A stretch of 50,737 nt of DNA from Bacteroidota bacterium (GTDB lineage: Bacteria; Bacteroidota; Bacteroidia; Bacteroidales; UBA7960), in contig JAGXRQ010000098.1 in the NCBI GenBank assembly GCA_018335675.1, forward strand, positions 1-50,737. Reading direction: 5' to 3'. The position numbers and the translations under genes are program-made. This document shows, one piece after another, positions 43,126-50,737 of the stretch (the stretch's first letter is position 1; the number at the start of each line of letters is the position of its first letter). The notes beneath the pieces were generated by a model. That model had not been told where the DNA came from and searched no databases. It was given only the letters and a program-made list of their open reading frames with translations.

Positions 43126-44121
43126 TTATGTTATTGGTATTGTTTCCATTAACTTACATGTTATACTTTCGTATTTACTCTTAAGCATATTCAAAAATGG
43201 TTTGTGGGCATTGTAAGATTCTTCAATTGTAGGTAAATTGCTCTTGTTATTAAGAATTATATCCTCAGCTTGAAAGCCTGTTAAGCTGCTTTGATAAATA
43301 ATTCCAACTTCAAATTCTTTGACTAGGCTATTATTGTCTTTATCAAAAACACTTATAATATTCTTCGATTCTTCAATTCTATAGCTCTTACTTGCCTGAA
43401 TAATTTCAATTGATGTTGGTCTCATTTCTTGGTTAGAATCCAAATGGTTGCATTCAATTTTAAAAGCGCTTCCATTTTTGCTCATCCCAATAAAATATCC
43501 ATAGAATTCAACGAATCCTTTGCGTTTGCTATCATAAATCTTATTCTCAATACTATCTTCTGTTATAACATATTCGCTGTCGCCAGATAGGAAAAAAAAC
43601 AGATCGATGTAGTGAACCGAGTTGCAAGCCAAGCCCCATTCTGTGCCAATTAGTTTAAAGTCAAGAGGCCCTTTATTTTTTAACTCTTGAGCTAATTTTT
43701 TATATCCAACAAAATACCTGCGGGCACAGTTTACCCAACTCTTAACACCTTTGTCATTTAACAGTTCAAACACCCTCTTAAATTGTTCAACACTCTGAAA
43801 TGCAACTTTTTCGAATATAATATTTGAAACATTATGACAATAAAGCAATTGCTTAGTTATTAGTTCTCTAATATCAGCATTTGTGGCAAGTATTGCCAAG
43901 TCGTAATTTTTAGCAGGTAGCTCTTTGAGTGCTGTTTTCATTTCGCCAATTGTGACATTAACTGGCGATACTTCGAAGAATCGCTGCTTGGCCACCTCTA
44001 GGCTCTCGGGACTAATATCAACAATATCAATATCTAATGCCAAAGTGCTTTTAGCCAAGCCCTGCAAGTGCCTGCTACCAAGCTGACCTGCTCCAATTAG
44101 TAAAACTCTATATCTCTTCAT
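43126..44121 (-). CDS. Gfo/Idh/MocA family oxidoreductase (copy B)
   Basis: A 331-residue protein with Rossmann start 'RVLLIGAGQLGSRHLQGL' and 'NIIFEKVAFQSVEQFKRVFE' near 100-120 (FEK in place of EKP). The substrate domain has 'WVNCARRYFVGYKKLAQEL' near 131-149. Similar enzymes sit beside ptm/neu genes in Campylobacter flagellin-glycan loci. The step is unknown. The SDR remnant lies just upstream, suggesting a redox pair that has lost one partner. Confidence 0.83.
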   Translation of the reverse strand: MKRYRVLLIGAGQLGSRHLQGLAKSTLALDIDIVDISPESLEVAKQRFFEVSPVNVTIGEMKTALKELPAKNYDLAILATNADIRELITKQLLYCHNVSNIIFEKVAFQSVEQFKRVFELLNDKGVKSWVNCARRYFVGYKKLAQELKNKGPLDFKLIGTEWGLACNSVHYIDLFFFLSGDSEYVITEDSIENKIYDSKRKGFVEFYGYFIGMSKNGSAFKIECNHLDSNQEMRPTSIEIIQASKSYRIEESKNIISVFDKDNNSLVKEFEVGIIYQSSLTGFQAEDIILNNKSNLPTIEESYNAHKPFLNMLKSKYESITCKLMETIPIT

Positions 44122-44131
44122 TTAAGTTTGA

Positions 44132-44329
44132 TTATATGCATGTCCAACCGCCATCAACCATAATATTCTGACCAGTAATGTACTTGGCGCCATCTGAAAC
44201 AAGAAAACAGGCCACAGGGGCAATATCTTCGGGTGTTCCCATTCGTTTCAAAGGAACTTTTTGTTCATCTCTATTTACAAAGACAGGGTTTTGGTATTTG
44301 AAAATTCCTCTTGCTGAGAGGCTGTTTGA
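44132..44329 (-). pseudogene. C-terminal remnant of an SDR dehydrogenase (ptmA-like)
   Basis: An open frame on the minus strand gives 65 residues: '[18 protein letters not shown]', then '[20 protein letters not shown]' and '[16 protein letters not shown]', the C-terminus of a short-chain dehydrogenase. The Rossmann GxxxGxG and YxxxK parts are missing, and a stop (44330-44332) precedes it. It begins right after the neuA stop, so a deletion removed the first ~190 residues. Position next to neuA matches PtmA of Campylobacter ptm loci. Confidence 0.85.
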
Positions 44330-44335
44330 TCAGTT

Positions 44336-45040
44336 TTAACTTGTTTGGTTTATTTTGCGTTCAAACTCCTTCTTCATGAATTCAGCTATTTTCCAGTCAA
44401 ATTGGGTGTCAATATCAATCGAACTCAATTCATCCATAATATATTTTCGAACCTTTCTAATTTTACTTAAAGATTTTTTCTTTAAGGTTAAAACATCAAT
44501 TATATAAATTGCTCCGTTAACTTCATAAACTTTGGGGCAGTCTTGTCGCCTGGTAAAAGTTGACTTTTTTGATATTTCTAAAAATCCTTTCTTGTTTTCT
44601 TCTCTTAGCGTGTAATATGGGTTTGCTTTTGTTTCTTTAACTGATACTAACATTTCGCAATTGCTATCGAATAGTTTCAATGCTTCTTTAATATGAACAC
44701 CTCTTCTATATGGGGATGTAGGCTGTAGTAAAATAATAGTATCGGGTACGAATATGTTTTTTTCGTAATAATCAATTGCATGTAAAAGCACCTCATAACT
44801 AGAGGCGGTATCAGTTGCTAATTCTTTAGGTCTAAAAAAAGGCACCTTCATTTCTAGATTCTCTACCAATTTGACTATTTCTATATCATCTGTTGAAACG
44901 CATATCTCTTTATCACTAAATACTTCTCTAGCAGCTTCAATTGTGTATTGAATTAAAGGCTTGTTGGCTAAACACTTAATGTTTTTTCTTGGAACACCCT
45001 TTGATCCCGCGCGTGCAGGTATGATAACTAATGGAATCAT
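44336..45040 (-). CDS. neuA: CMP-nonulosonate cytidylyltransferase (NeuA/LegF/PtmB-like)
   Basis: A 234-residue cytidylyltransferase. 'IIPARAGSKGVPRKNIKCLA' near 6-25 binds the nucleotide, and 'LQPTSPYRRGVHIKEAL' near 104-120 and 'YEVNGAIYIIDVLTL' follow. It activates a sialic-acid-like sugar with CTP to the CMP-sugar. Neighbours point to legionaminic or a related acid rather than Neu5Ac. The start overlaps the stop of the nucleotidyltransferase gene (ATGA, 45037-45040). Confidence 0.93.
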   Translation of the reverse strand: MIPLVIIPARAGSKGVPRKNIKCLANKPLIQYTIEAAREVFSDKEICVSTDDIEIVKLVENLEMKVPFFRPKELATDTASSYEVLLHAIDYYEKNIFVPDTIILLQPTSPYRRGVHIKEALKLFDSNCEMLVSVKETKANPYYTLREENKKGFLEISKKSTFTRRQDCPKVYEVNGAIYIIDVLTLKKKSLSKIRKVRKYIMDELSSIDIDTQFDWKIAEFMKKEFERKINQTS

Positions 45041-46086
45041 TTGAAATTGATTAATTGAATATCTCTTTTTGCCTTCTCATAGTCTTCAAGCTTACCTATG
45101 TCGAGCCAATACCCATCAAGGGGATAGGATATCACACTTTTCCCAAGCTGAATTAGCTTCTCCATCAAGTCTGTAGCATTAAAATTCATCTCTATGGGGA
45201 TATGTTTCAAAAGCTCCTTCTGCATGATGTAAATACCGCCGTTAGAATAATAAGTATATGTAGGTTTTTCTTTTAAGCTTAAAACATGTCCGTTTCCTGT
45301 TTCAAGCACTGCATATGGAATATTAACATGATAGGGTATGGTCACAACTGAAAAGTCGGCATCCTTCTCAACAAAGTCAAGAAAAAAGTGTTCATAGTCG
45401 ATGTTTGTAAGCAGGTCGCTGTTGTGTACTATTAAATAGTCGTGCTTAAAATCTTTTATTTTAGATACAGATCCTATGGTTCCGCTGGCCTCTTTCTCAT
45501 AAACATATTTAATCGCAATATTACGTTGAGAGCCATCTCCCAAATGTTGTTCAATTTTTTCTCCTAGATATTTTAGAGTAATCCAGAAATCGTCAATTCC
45601 ATATAATGCCAGTCTATCCATAACATGGTCGATAATAGCTTTTCCGCCTACTTGTAGCAGAGGTTTTGGCGTGTTATCCGTAAGTGGTTTAAGCCTTTCT
45701 CCTCTCCCTCCGGCCATTATAACTACGTCGATAGGCAAATAAGACTTTAGCTCTCTAAAGTTTACAATATTTACAACTCTGTCTTTACTGTCAAGAATAG
45801 GAATTATCCTGAAATTATTCTCTCTGTATTCTATAACTTTGTTGATATTATGCTCACCTTTTCTAATAAATCTTGGGTTTTTCTGAATGATTTCCTCAAC
45901 TTTATTGTCTATTCCATACCCTTTAAGGAGACCTCTTCTTACATCACCGTCGGTGAGAGAGCCAATAAGCTGATTGCTGTCATTTACTATGAAAATAATG
46001 GCATCTGAGGCAAGCTTATTTAATCTTTCTAAAGCTAGTCTTATTGTAGACCCTGTTAGCAATAAATGGTTATGATATGTTTTCAA
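45037..46086 (-). CDS. ptmE: CBS-domain sugar nucleotidyltransferase (PtmE-like)
   Basis: A 349-residue protein with an N-terminal CBS pair (about 1-115, 'LIGSLTDGDVRRGLLKGYGI') and a C-terminal nucleotidyltransferase: 'VIMAGGRGERLKPLTDNTPK' near 123-142, 'YLIVHNSDLLTNIDYEHFF' near 212-230. This layout is that of PtmE, the glucosamine-1-phosphate guanylyltransferase of the Campylobacter legionaminic pathway. Nucleotide specificity cannot be read from the sequence. The start is TTG at 46086, overlapping the neuC stop (TTGA). Confidence 0.87.
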   Translation of the reverse strand: MKTYHNHLLLTGSTIRLALERLNKLASDAIIFIVNDSNQLIGSLTDGDVRRGLLKGYGIDNKVEEIIQKNPRFIRKGEHNINKVIEYRENNFRIIPILDSKDRVVNIVNFRELKSYLPIDVVIMAGGRGERLKPLTDNTPKPLLQVGGKAIIDHVMDRLALYGIDDFWITLKYLGEKIEQHLGDGSQRNIAIKYVYEKEASGTIGSVSKIKDFKHDYLIVHNSDLLTNIDYEHFFLDFVEKDADFSVVTIPYHVNIPYAVLETGNGHVLSLKEKPTYTYYSNGGIYIMQKELLKHIPIEMNFNATDLMEKLIQLGKSVISYPLDGYWLDIGKLEDYEKAKRDIQLINFK

Positions 46087-47261
46087 TTTTTTCTTTTATT
46101 TTTTCTTATAAATAGAGGGTCTTCTGTTTTGAAAAAACACTCTTCAAAACTAATTTCTTTTATTAACTTATAGGCAAGTTTTGCGCTATTTCCTTTTCCA
46201 TAAATATTTTTTATACCCTTAATTTCATTCAAAAACTTGTTTGAAGTTGCTTTAAGAATTGCTTCTTGAATATCGCCAATATCTTGCTTGCAAAAAATCA
46301 CATTTGGGTTAGCTCTTCTGCCTTTCTGTCTTTCGCCAACATTAATAGCGGGTATTGGAATTGAAGCCGACTCCATTATCCCTGAAGACGAATTACCAAT
46401 TTGAAAAGTTGCGCTTTTATATAAAGACATAAAAACATCTTTCTCTAAAGTTTTAAAAAAATAGAAATTATCCTTCATTGCATATTCTTTTGCAATTTCA
46501 ATAATTTCCCAATTCCCAGGGTCAGAGTTTGGATAGCTAATGAATGCTGGTATATTATTATTTTCTAAAACATCCAAAATATTTTTAAACCCAAATTTAT
46601 CATTATCTTTTGACCTTTTCATTGGGTGATATATTACTAATGCATATTTATGCGGCATCTTTTGGAGTTTAAAAACGTCCGACAAATCGGAGGGCGCAAA
46701 ACCGCTGTGACCATAAAATCTATCTAAGGAAATGCTTCCAATATTAAAAATACGCTCCGGACTCTCTCCGATGCATATTAGTCTTTTTTTGTGCTCTTCA
46801 TTAGATACAAAGTGATAAGTAGATAATTTCGATATAGAATGCCTTATATGATCATCAACGTGCCCTGTTTGTGTGTGATCTCCACCATAAAAATGGATTG
46901 TAGGAATGTATAAATATGTTCCTAACAAAGCCCCCACCATAACATCTTCTCTGTCTCCGGCAAATAAAATAACATCGGGTTTAAAATCACTTACCACATC
47001 AATCGCTGATATAAGCATAATAGCAGCAGATTTAAGTCTTGACTTTTCCGAATCAGAATCTAATAATGTTTCTAGTTTAGCTAATATTTTAAAACTGTCA
47101 CTTTCAATTAGTTTTATTGTATTCCCAAATGTTTTGGAGAGATGTGCTCCAGTCACCAATAACCTAAAATCAATTGCAGGGTCATCATTTAAAAGTCTAT
47201 AAAGTGGACTTAATAAATCATAGTCAGACCTAATTGAAGTTAATCCTAAAATTTTTTTCAT
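46083..47261 (-). CDS. neuC: Hydrolysing NDP-sugar 2-epimerase (NeuC/LegG-like)
   Basis: A 392-residue protein from ATG 47261, which follows the GNAT stop by one base; a longer start overlapping that gene was rejected. 'LGLTSIRSDYDLLSPLYRLL' at the start, 'LFAGDREDVMVGALLGTYLY' near 105-124 and 'IHFYGGDHTQTGHVDDHIRH' near 126-145 are typical of NeuC/LegG. Such enzymes release the free 2-epimerised hexosamine for condensation by NeuB. Its partners here suggest 2,4-diacetamido-2,4,6-trideoxy-mannose as product. Confidence 0.92.
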   Translation of the reverse strand: MKKILGLTSIRSDYDLLSPLYRLLNDDPAIDFRLLVTGAHLSKTFGNTIKLIESDSFKILAKLETLLDSDSEKSRLKSAAIMLISAIDVVSDFKPDVILFAGDREDVMVGALLGTYLYIPTIHFYGGDHTQTGHVDDHIRHSISKLSTYHFVSNEEHKKRLICIGESPERIFNIGSISLDRFYGHSGFAPSDLSDVFKLQKMPHKYALVIYHPMKRSKDNDKFGFKNILDVLENNNIPAFISYPNSDPGNWEIIEIAKEYAMKDNFYFFKTLEKDVFMSLYKSATFQIGNSSSGIMESASIPIPAINVGERQKGRRANPNVIFCKQDIGDIQEAILKATSNKFLNEIKGIKNIYGKGNSAKLAYKLIKEISFEECFFKTEDPLFIRKNKRKN

Positions 47262-47262
47262 T

Positions 47263-48237
47263 TTAAAAAATATCTGAATCAATAAAACGATAGTGCCAAT
47301 TTTTTATGTTTTCTATTTCACTGTTATTTGAAAAATTAATAACACCAAAATAGCAACTAAATTCTGATTCCCTAAATCCAATCTTCTCAAGCTCTAAATG
47401 TTCTTCACTATAAAGGTTTGACCATATGTTTAGATTACATTTTTCTGCTTCTTCTAAGAACCGAATAGCCTCTACAAGCATAAACTCTTTTATCTTGAAA
47501 TTTTCTGCATCAACAAAGAACTCCATTATATCTATGTTGTTGTAATTGTTTTTTTTAAAAACCATGTACGCAGAAACACTATTTCTATATTTAACTTCTA
47601 CTGTGAAATAACGGTTTGTCGGATTAATTAGTAATCTCCATTTTAAGAAATTCTCGGTCCTTGCAAGCTGTATCGGTTTATGGGTTACAACAAAATTTTT
47701 CATTCTTAAAATAGACTTTTCACATAATGGTTTAATTTGAAATTTAACATCAGAACTCTCCTGTATTGCAGTTTTTTTATCATCTTGAGCTACCTTCTTA
47801 GTCATAAAGCTTAGAACGGCCAAGTCTGTCCAACCAAGATGTTTTTTATAAGTATAATGTGAATTGTGGTTGGCAAATCCAAAACATAGTTTATATCCTT
47901 CTTTTTTAAGTTGTTTGTGCAAAAGGTTATTTATTTCTTTATAATATCCCCTTCCTTGATAACTGGGATGTGTAAACCCCATGTTCATTAAGCCAGCTTT
48001 GTGTTTTTGTCCTTTGATAAATATCTCAACAGGGGAAACAGCATAATATGCTGCAATGAAATCTTCTATTTGAGCATAGACCGCTATAACTCTTCTTTCA
48101 ATTGGATTATTGTTAAACCTCCAATCCCAATAACCATCAGGGAATGTCCTTTTAAAAGCAGACTCCCATGCTGCTTTTATTTTATTCGTCATAATTGGTT
48201 TTTCCCAAAAAAAATGATAAGTCGGGATTGATATCAT
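47263..48237 (-). CDS. GNAT-superfamily acyltransferase
   Basis: A 324-residue protein with a GNAT core at about 60-145: 'NMGFTHPSYQGRGYYKEINN' near 86-105 contains the acyl-CoA-binding QGRGY motif and 'CFGFANHNSHYTYKKHLGW' follows. The C-terminal half looks like a second degenerate GNAT-type domain, as in FemAB/Eis-type proteins. It probably N-acylates a sugar amine. The start overlaps the PIG-L stop (ATGA, 48234-48237), so the two are made together. Confidence 0.83.
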   Translation of the reverse strand: MISIPTYHFFWEKPIMTNKIKAAWESAFKRTFPDGYWDWRFNNNPIERRVIAVYAQIEDFIAAYYAVSPVEIFIKGQKHKAGLMNMGFTHPSYQGRGYYKEINNLLHKQLKKEGYKLCFGFANHNSHYTYKKHLGWTDLAVLSFMTKKVAQDDKKTAIQESSDVKFQIKPLCEKSILRMKNFVVTHKPIQLARTENFLKWRLLINPTNRYFTVEVKYRNSVSAYMVFKKNNYNNIDIMEFFVDAENFKIKEFMLVEAIRFLEEAEKCNLNIWSNLYSEEHLELEKIGFRESEFSCYFGVINFSNNSEIENIKNWHYRFIDSDIF

Positions 48238-48908
48238 CTTTCTTCAAAAATTAGTTGAAATGCTTCAGCATATTTAACTCCAATTCTGCTTCCTCTGTAT
48301 CTTGCCAATGATTCAATAGTCGATAAAGAACGAGGCAGGAAATCATCCATTATTTCTGATTTATATGTTTTTGCGATTTCCAATTTTCTATCAAAAAAAT
48401 CTGTTATATCGACAAATGTATTAGGTATAAATACATTTTCAATCAAAGCAGGTGAAAACTCCGTTTCTGAAAGGCATTCATACATTAATATTTTTTTAAC
48501 AAAGGGGAATCGAAAATTTTTTGTGCAACTATAAACGGCTTGAAAGACGATCTTGTGATCAGTATGAACATCGCTTCTATTTACAACAAATATTTCATTG
48601 GGCATTATTTCATTAATAACAGATGATATTTTTTTTATGAGATCTCCCAAGGGTATTGTATCAAGTTGTGTTGTTGGATAGTCAAGTTTATAGACTTTGT
48701 TAAACACAAGCATTTGAGAAATTATATCTATCTCTTTTTGTCGTGATAAAACGAAATCTTTATCCCACCCTAACTGTTCAGAAACATTTGTAATTATCAA
48801 CCAATATAATTCCGAGCCTTGTTCTTTTAGTTTAAGGATTGTACCTCCGCAACCAATTACTTCATCATCAGGATGAGCCGAAACAATTAACGTTTTAGTT
48901 TTGTTCAT
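48234..48908 (-). CDS. PIG-L family N-acetylglucosaminyl deacetylase-like protein
   Basis: A 224-residue protein from ATG 48908, which clears the neuB stop; an upstream in-frame start overlaps neuB and lacks family similarity. 'LIVSAHPDDEVIGCGGTILK' (residues ~6-25) carries the zinc-binding HPDDE, and 'NRSDVHTDHKIVFQAVYSC' near 110-128 has HTDH. PIG-L/LmbE enzymes remove N-acetyl groups from sugars. It sits between neuB and a GNAT gene, which suggests remodelling of an N-acyl group on the nonulosonic acid or a precursor. Confidence 0.92.
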   Translation of the reverse strand: MNKTKTLIVSAHPDDEVIGCGGTILKLKEQGSELYWLIITNVSEQLGWDKDFVLSRQKEIDIISQMLVFNKVYKLDYPTTQLDTIPLGDLIKKISSVINEIMPNEIFVVNRSDVHTDHKIVFQAVYSCTKNFRFPFVKKILMYECLSETEFSPALIENVFIPNTFVDITDFFDRKLEIAKTYKSEIMDDFLPRSLSTIESLARYRGSRIGVKYAEAFQLIFEER

Positions 48909-48918
48909 AATAACTACT

Positions 48919-49929
48919 TTAAAGTTCAACTCCTTGATCTATGTCAAAATCTTTGGGAGCTTTTTTGCCAATTAAAAAATCAAAATATATAGCTGACAAC
49001 CCATCATTACTTCTTTTTAAACATATATTGCTATTATTAAAAAAGTCTCCCTTTAAGATTTTTTTTGCCGCCACAACTTTTTTTCTAGCTAATTCAATGT
49101 TTTTCATTTCTGTTATTGTGGGCTCTTTTATCCCACTGCCGCCTATTGCCTTTTCAATATTTCTAATTGCTTTAATCATAGCAACAAGCTCATTGGGCTC
49201 AATAGATGCTATATGGTCTGGCCCATCCATCTTTCTGTCAAGAGTAAAATGTTTTTCTATCACGCATGCACCTAGTGCAGCAGCAGCAATGGGAATCTCA
49301 ATGCCTAATGTATGGTCGGAATATCCGACTTTTACTTTAAATGCTTGTTGAATTGTAAGCATTGCCTTCAAATTAACATCTTCATATTGTGTAGGATATT
49401 CTGAATTGCAATGCAGAACAGTAATTTGGTCGCGCTTAAGACCCTCATTGATAATCACATTTATTGCATTATCAATTTCTGCTAGAGTTGACATCCCAGT
49501 ACTTAAGTATATAGGTTTCCCTTTCTTTGATACGTGCCTTAAATATTTGTAATTTGTGATTTCACCAGAGGGTATTTTAAACAATTGCATGCCCATTTGA
49601 TCCAAAAAATCAATACTTGATTCGTCAAACCCACTCGATAAAAACTTTATTTTTCTGGTTTTGCAATAATTATTAAGCTCAAAATGCATAAAATCTGTTA
49701 ATTCCAGATTTTTAACCATGTTGAATTGTGAATTATCCTTGATGTTAATATTCTTTTTTTGATAAGTGGCCTTTTCTGTGTTTTTAGTTACCAGTTTTTC
49801 AGCCTTAAAAGTCTGAAATTTCACATAATCTGCACCTGCTTCAGCAGCTTTGTCAATAAGTTTTTTTGCAATTTCAAGTGAACCATTATGGTTGACTCCT
49901 GCCTCAGCAATTATGATTACTTTTTGCAT
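48919..49929 (-). CDS. neuB: Nonulosonate synthase (NeuB/LegI-like)
   Basis: A 336-residue NeuB-family synthase: 'AEAGVNHNGSLEIAKKLIDK' at the start, 'ADYVKFQTFKAEKLVTK' near 34-50, 'IPSGEITNYKYLRHVSKKGK' near 117-136, 'EKHFTLDRKMDGPDHIASIE' near 222-241, and a C-terminal SAF (antifreeze-like) domain from about 283. It condenses PEP with a 2-epimerised N-acetyl hexosamine to a nine-carbon acid. The ATG overlaps the neuD stop (TAATG, 49929). LegI is favoured over Neu5Ac synthase by context only. Confidence 0.94.
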   Translation of the reverse strand: MQKVIIIAEAGVNHNGSLEIAKKLIDKAAEAGADYVKFQTFKAEKLVTKNTEKATYQKKNINIKDNSQFNMVKNLELTDFMHFELNNYCKTRKIKFLSSGFDESSIDFLDQMGMQLFKIPSGEITNYKYLRHVSKKGKPIYLSTGMSTLAEIDNAINVIINEGLKRDQITVLHCNSEYPTQYEDVNLKAMLTIQQAFKVKVGYSDHTLGIEIPIAAAALGACVIEKHFTLDRKMDGPDHIASIEPNELVAMIKAIRNIEKAIGGSGIKEPTITEMKNIELARKKVVAAKKILKGDFFNNSNICLKRSNDGLSAIYFDFLIGKKAPKDFDIDQGVEL

Positions 49930-50510
49930 TACTTTATAAATAAACTATTTGCTTTTATAAAAGTATTAGTGGGTACCTTTGTTGAATTAACAACCACAGA
50001 ACCACTGCCAATAAATGAATTCGCTCCTACAAAAACATCTCCATTGATGATTGCTCCGGTTGCAATATGACAATTACTTTCTATGCAACAATCATGTTCT
50101 ATTAATGCTTTTGAATTGATTATAACGTTTTCACCTACAATCGAATCTGGACCAATTTGTGCATAGTGCATAATAATTGAGCCTTTCCCTGTTTTTGCAT
50201 ATTTAGAAATATATGATAAGGGCGAAATAATTGTGGGAAAATTTGCCCCAAGAGAGCATAATTCATTATATAAAAAGACTCTTCTTATATTGTTTTTTAT
50301 AAATCCTAAACTTATATGAAAATTACTGTATTCCTTGACTAGTTCCGGCAAATCATTGTCGGTTGCAATTACTGTATACCCAAGAATATTTTGTCCCATT
50401 TTTTCTTGTTTATCAACAATTCCAGCAACTTTGTAACGATTTTGTAATTCTATTACATCAATTACAGACTTGCAATGCCCGCCACCACCAACTAGAATAA
50501 TCTTTTCCAT
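49929..50510 (-). CDS. neuD: NeuD/PglD-like sugar O/N-acyltransferase
   Basis: A 193-residue protein from ATG 50510; a TTG two codons upstream is less likely. It has an N-terminal dinucleotide-binding-like strand 'IILVGGGGHCKSVIDVIELQ' and a left-handed beta-helix of hexapeptide repeats: 'IGPDSIVGENVIINSKALIE' near 120-139, then 'HIATGAIINGDVF' near 146-158. NeuD-like proteins acetylate sialic acids or their precursors. LegH-type 4-N-acetylation is equally possible. It is the first gene of the window's nonulosonic operon. Confidence 0.9.
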   Translation of the reverse strand: MEKIILVGGGGHCKSVIDVIELQNRYKVAGIVDKQEKMGQNILGYTVIATDNDLPELVKEYSNFHISLGFIKNNIRRVFLYNELCSLGANFPTIISPLSYISKYAKTGKGSIIMHYAQIGPDSIVGENVIINSKALIEHDCCIESNCHIATGAIINGDVFVGANSFIGSGSVVVNSTKVPTNTFIKANSLFIK

Positions 50511-50606
50511 AATCAAAAATAGCGATTAATATTTATTTATTAGAACTAAATTCAAGTAATTAATGCAACTTTTTACGAGGATATAAAGTAAATAATATTT
50601 TTCAAG

Positions 50607-50638
50607 ACAAAGGAGAAAGAAATTATCTTTCCCCTTGT
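50607..50638. promoter_or_regulatory. Hairpin in the neuD leader
   Basis: The arms 50607-50620 and 50626-50638 pair over ~13 bp with one bulge or mismatch around a 5-nt loop. It lies in the ~200-nt leader between a promoter candidate at 50711-50718 and neuD, without a strong T-run. It could be an attenuator or processing site. Confidence 0.45.
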
Positions 50639-50710
50639 CCTGATGGATAAAGTTTAAATTGGCTTTCCTCGTCAAAAAAAAGTTGCAAAATGAAACATTT
50701 AACCAGAGAA

Positions 50711-50718
50711 CAAAGGTA
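50711..50718 (-). promoter_or_regulatory. Candidate -7 box of the nonulosonic-acid operon
   Basis: The minus-strand reading TACCTTTG equals the rRNA promoter -7 box found at 291-298. The matching -35 region would fall at the right edge or outside the window, so it cannot be checked here. Confidence 0.45.
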
Positions 50719-50737
50719 CACAATTTCTGAAATGAGA

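Noticed and set aside
50526-50723. 65-residue ORF at the right edge
   Set aside because: It covers the promoter and leader hairpin of neuD, is in low-complexity AT-rich sequence and has no domain.

Overview
The window is low-GC DNA from a member of the Bacteroidota, probably Bacteroidales-like or Marinilabiliales-like. The evidence is the 16S rRNA 5' end with a Bacteroidota-type start, promoters with a TAnnTTTG -7 box, the gliding/T9SS genes gldE and gldD, secreted proteins with T9SS C-terminal tails, a DUF4271-hemD-rnpA-yidD block, and FISUMP-domain and four-helix-bundle genes. The species cannot be named from this sequence.

Left part (1-20.9 kb) is mostly housekeeping. The 5' end of a 16S rRNA gene reads out of the left edge, with its promoter near 300. 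A metallophosphoesterase follows, divergent from DUF4271-hemD-rnpA-yidD-S41 protease, then radA and a small lipoprotein on the minus strand. Next comes a catabolic pair, deoxyribose-phosphate aldolase plus a tungsten-type aldehyde:ferredoxin oxidoreductase. Positions 11.8-13.4 kb are a degraded accessory scar: a broken tRNA-Asn copy, a 5'-truncated XRE regulator, a stub lipoprotein ORF, the intact tRNA-Asn, and REP-like and 'cacggag' repeats. A T9SS cargo gene split by an in-frame TAG follows, then pyk, mgtE, gldE and gldD.

Right part (19.7-50.7 kb) is one long minus-strand stretch, nearly all of it a surface-polysaccharide locus. Transcription runs right to left. It opens with a nonulosonic-acid module (neuD, neuB, PIG-L deacetylase, GNAT acyltransferase, neuC/legG, ptmE-like CBS-nucleotidyltransferase, neuA, an SDR remnant, two Gfo/Idh oxidoreductases). 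Next are a MurJ/Wzx-type flippase, a capsule-type transferase and a Wzy-like polymerase. A run of amide-bond enzymes follows: CapA-like, two ATP-grasp proteins, an asparagine-synthase-like protein and a FemAB-like transferase, interleaved with a GT4. The far part holds two DUF354 proteins, two UDP-GlcNAc 2-epimerase homologues (one lacking key catalytic residues), a Wzi-like outer-membrane protein, VanZ and DUF4105. Start/stop overlaps (ATGA, TAATG, TTGA) show tight translational coupling over much of this stretch.

The genes suggest a capsule or O-antigen built around a CMP-activated legionaminic-acid-like sugar, with N-acyl remodelling (PIG-L plus GNAT) and amidation or aminoacylation of the glycan. 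The SDR of the nonulosonic module, one NodB deacetylase and two T9SS cargo genes are broken, so the locus looks as if it is being actively rearranged. No CRISPR array, prophage or intact transposase was seen.
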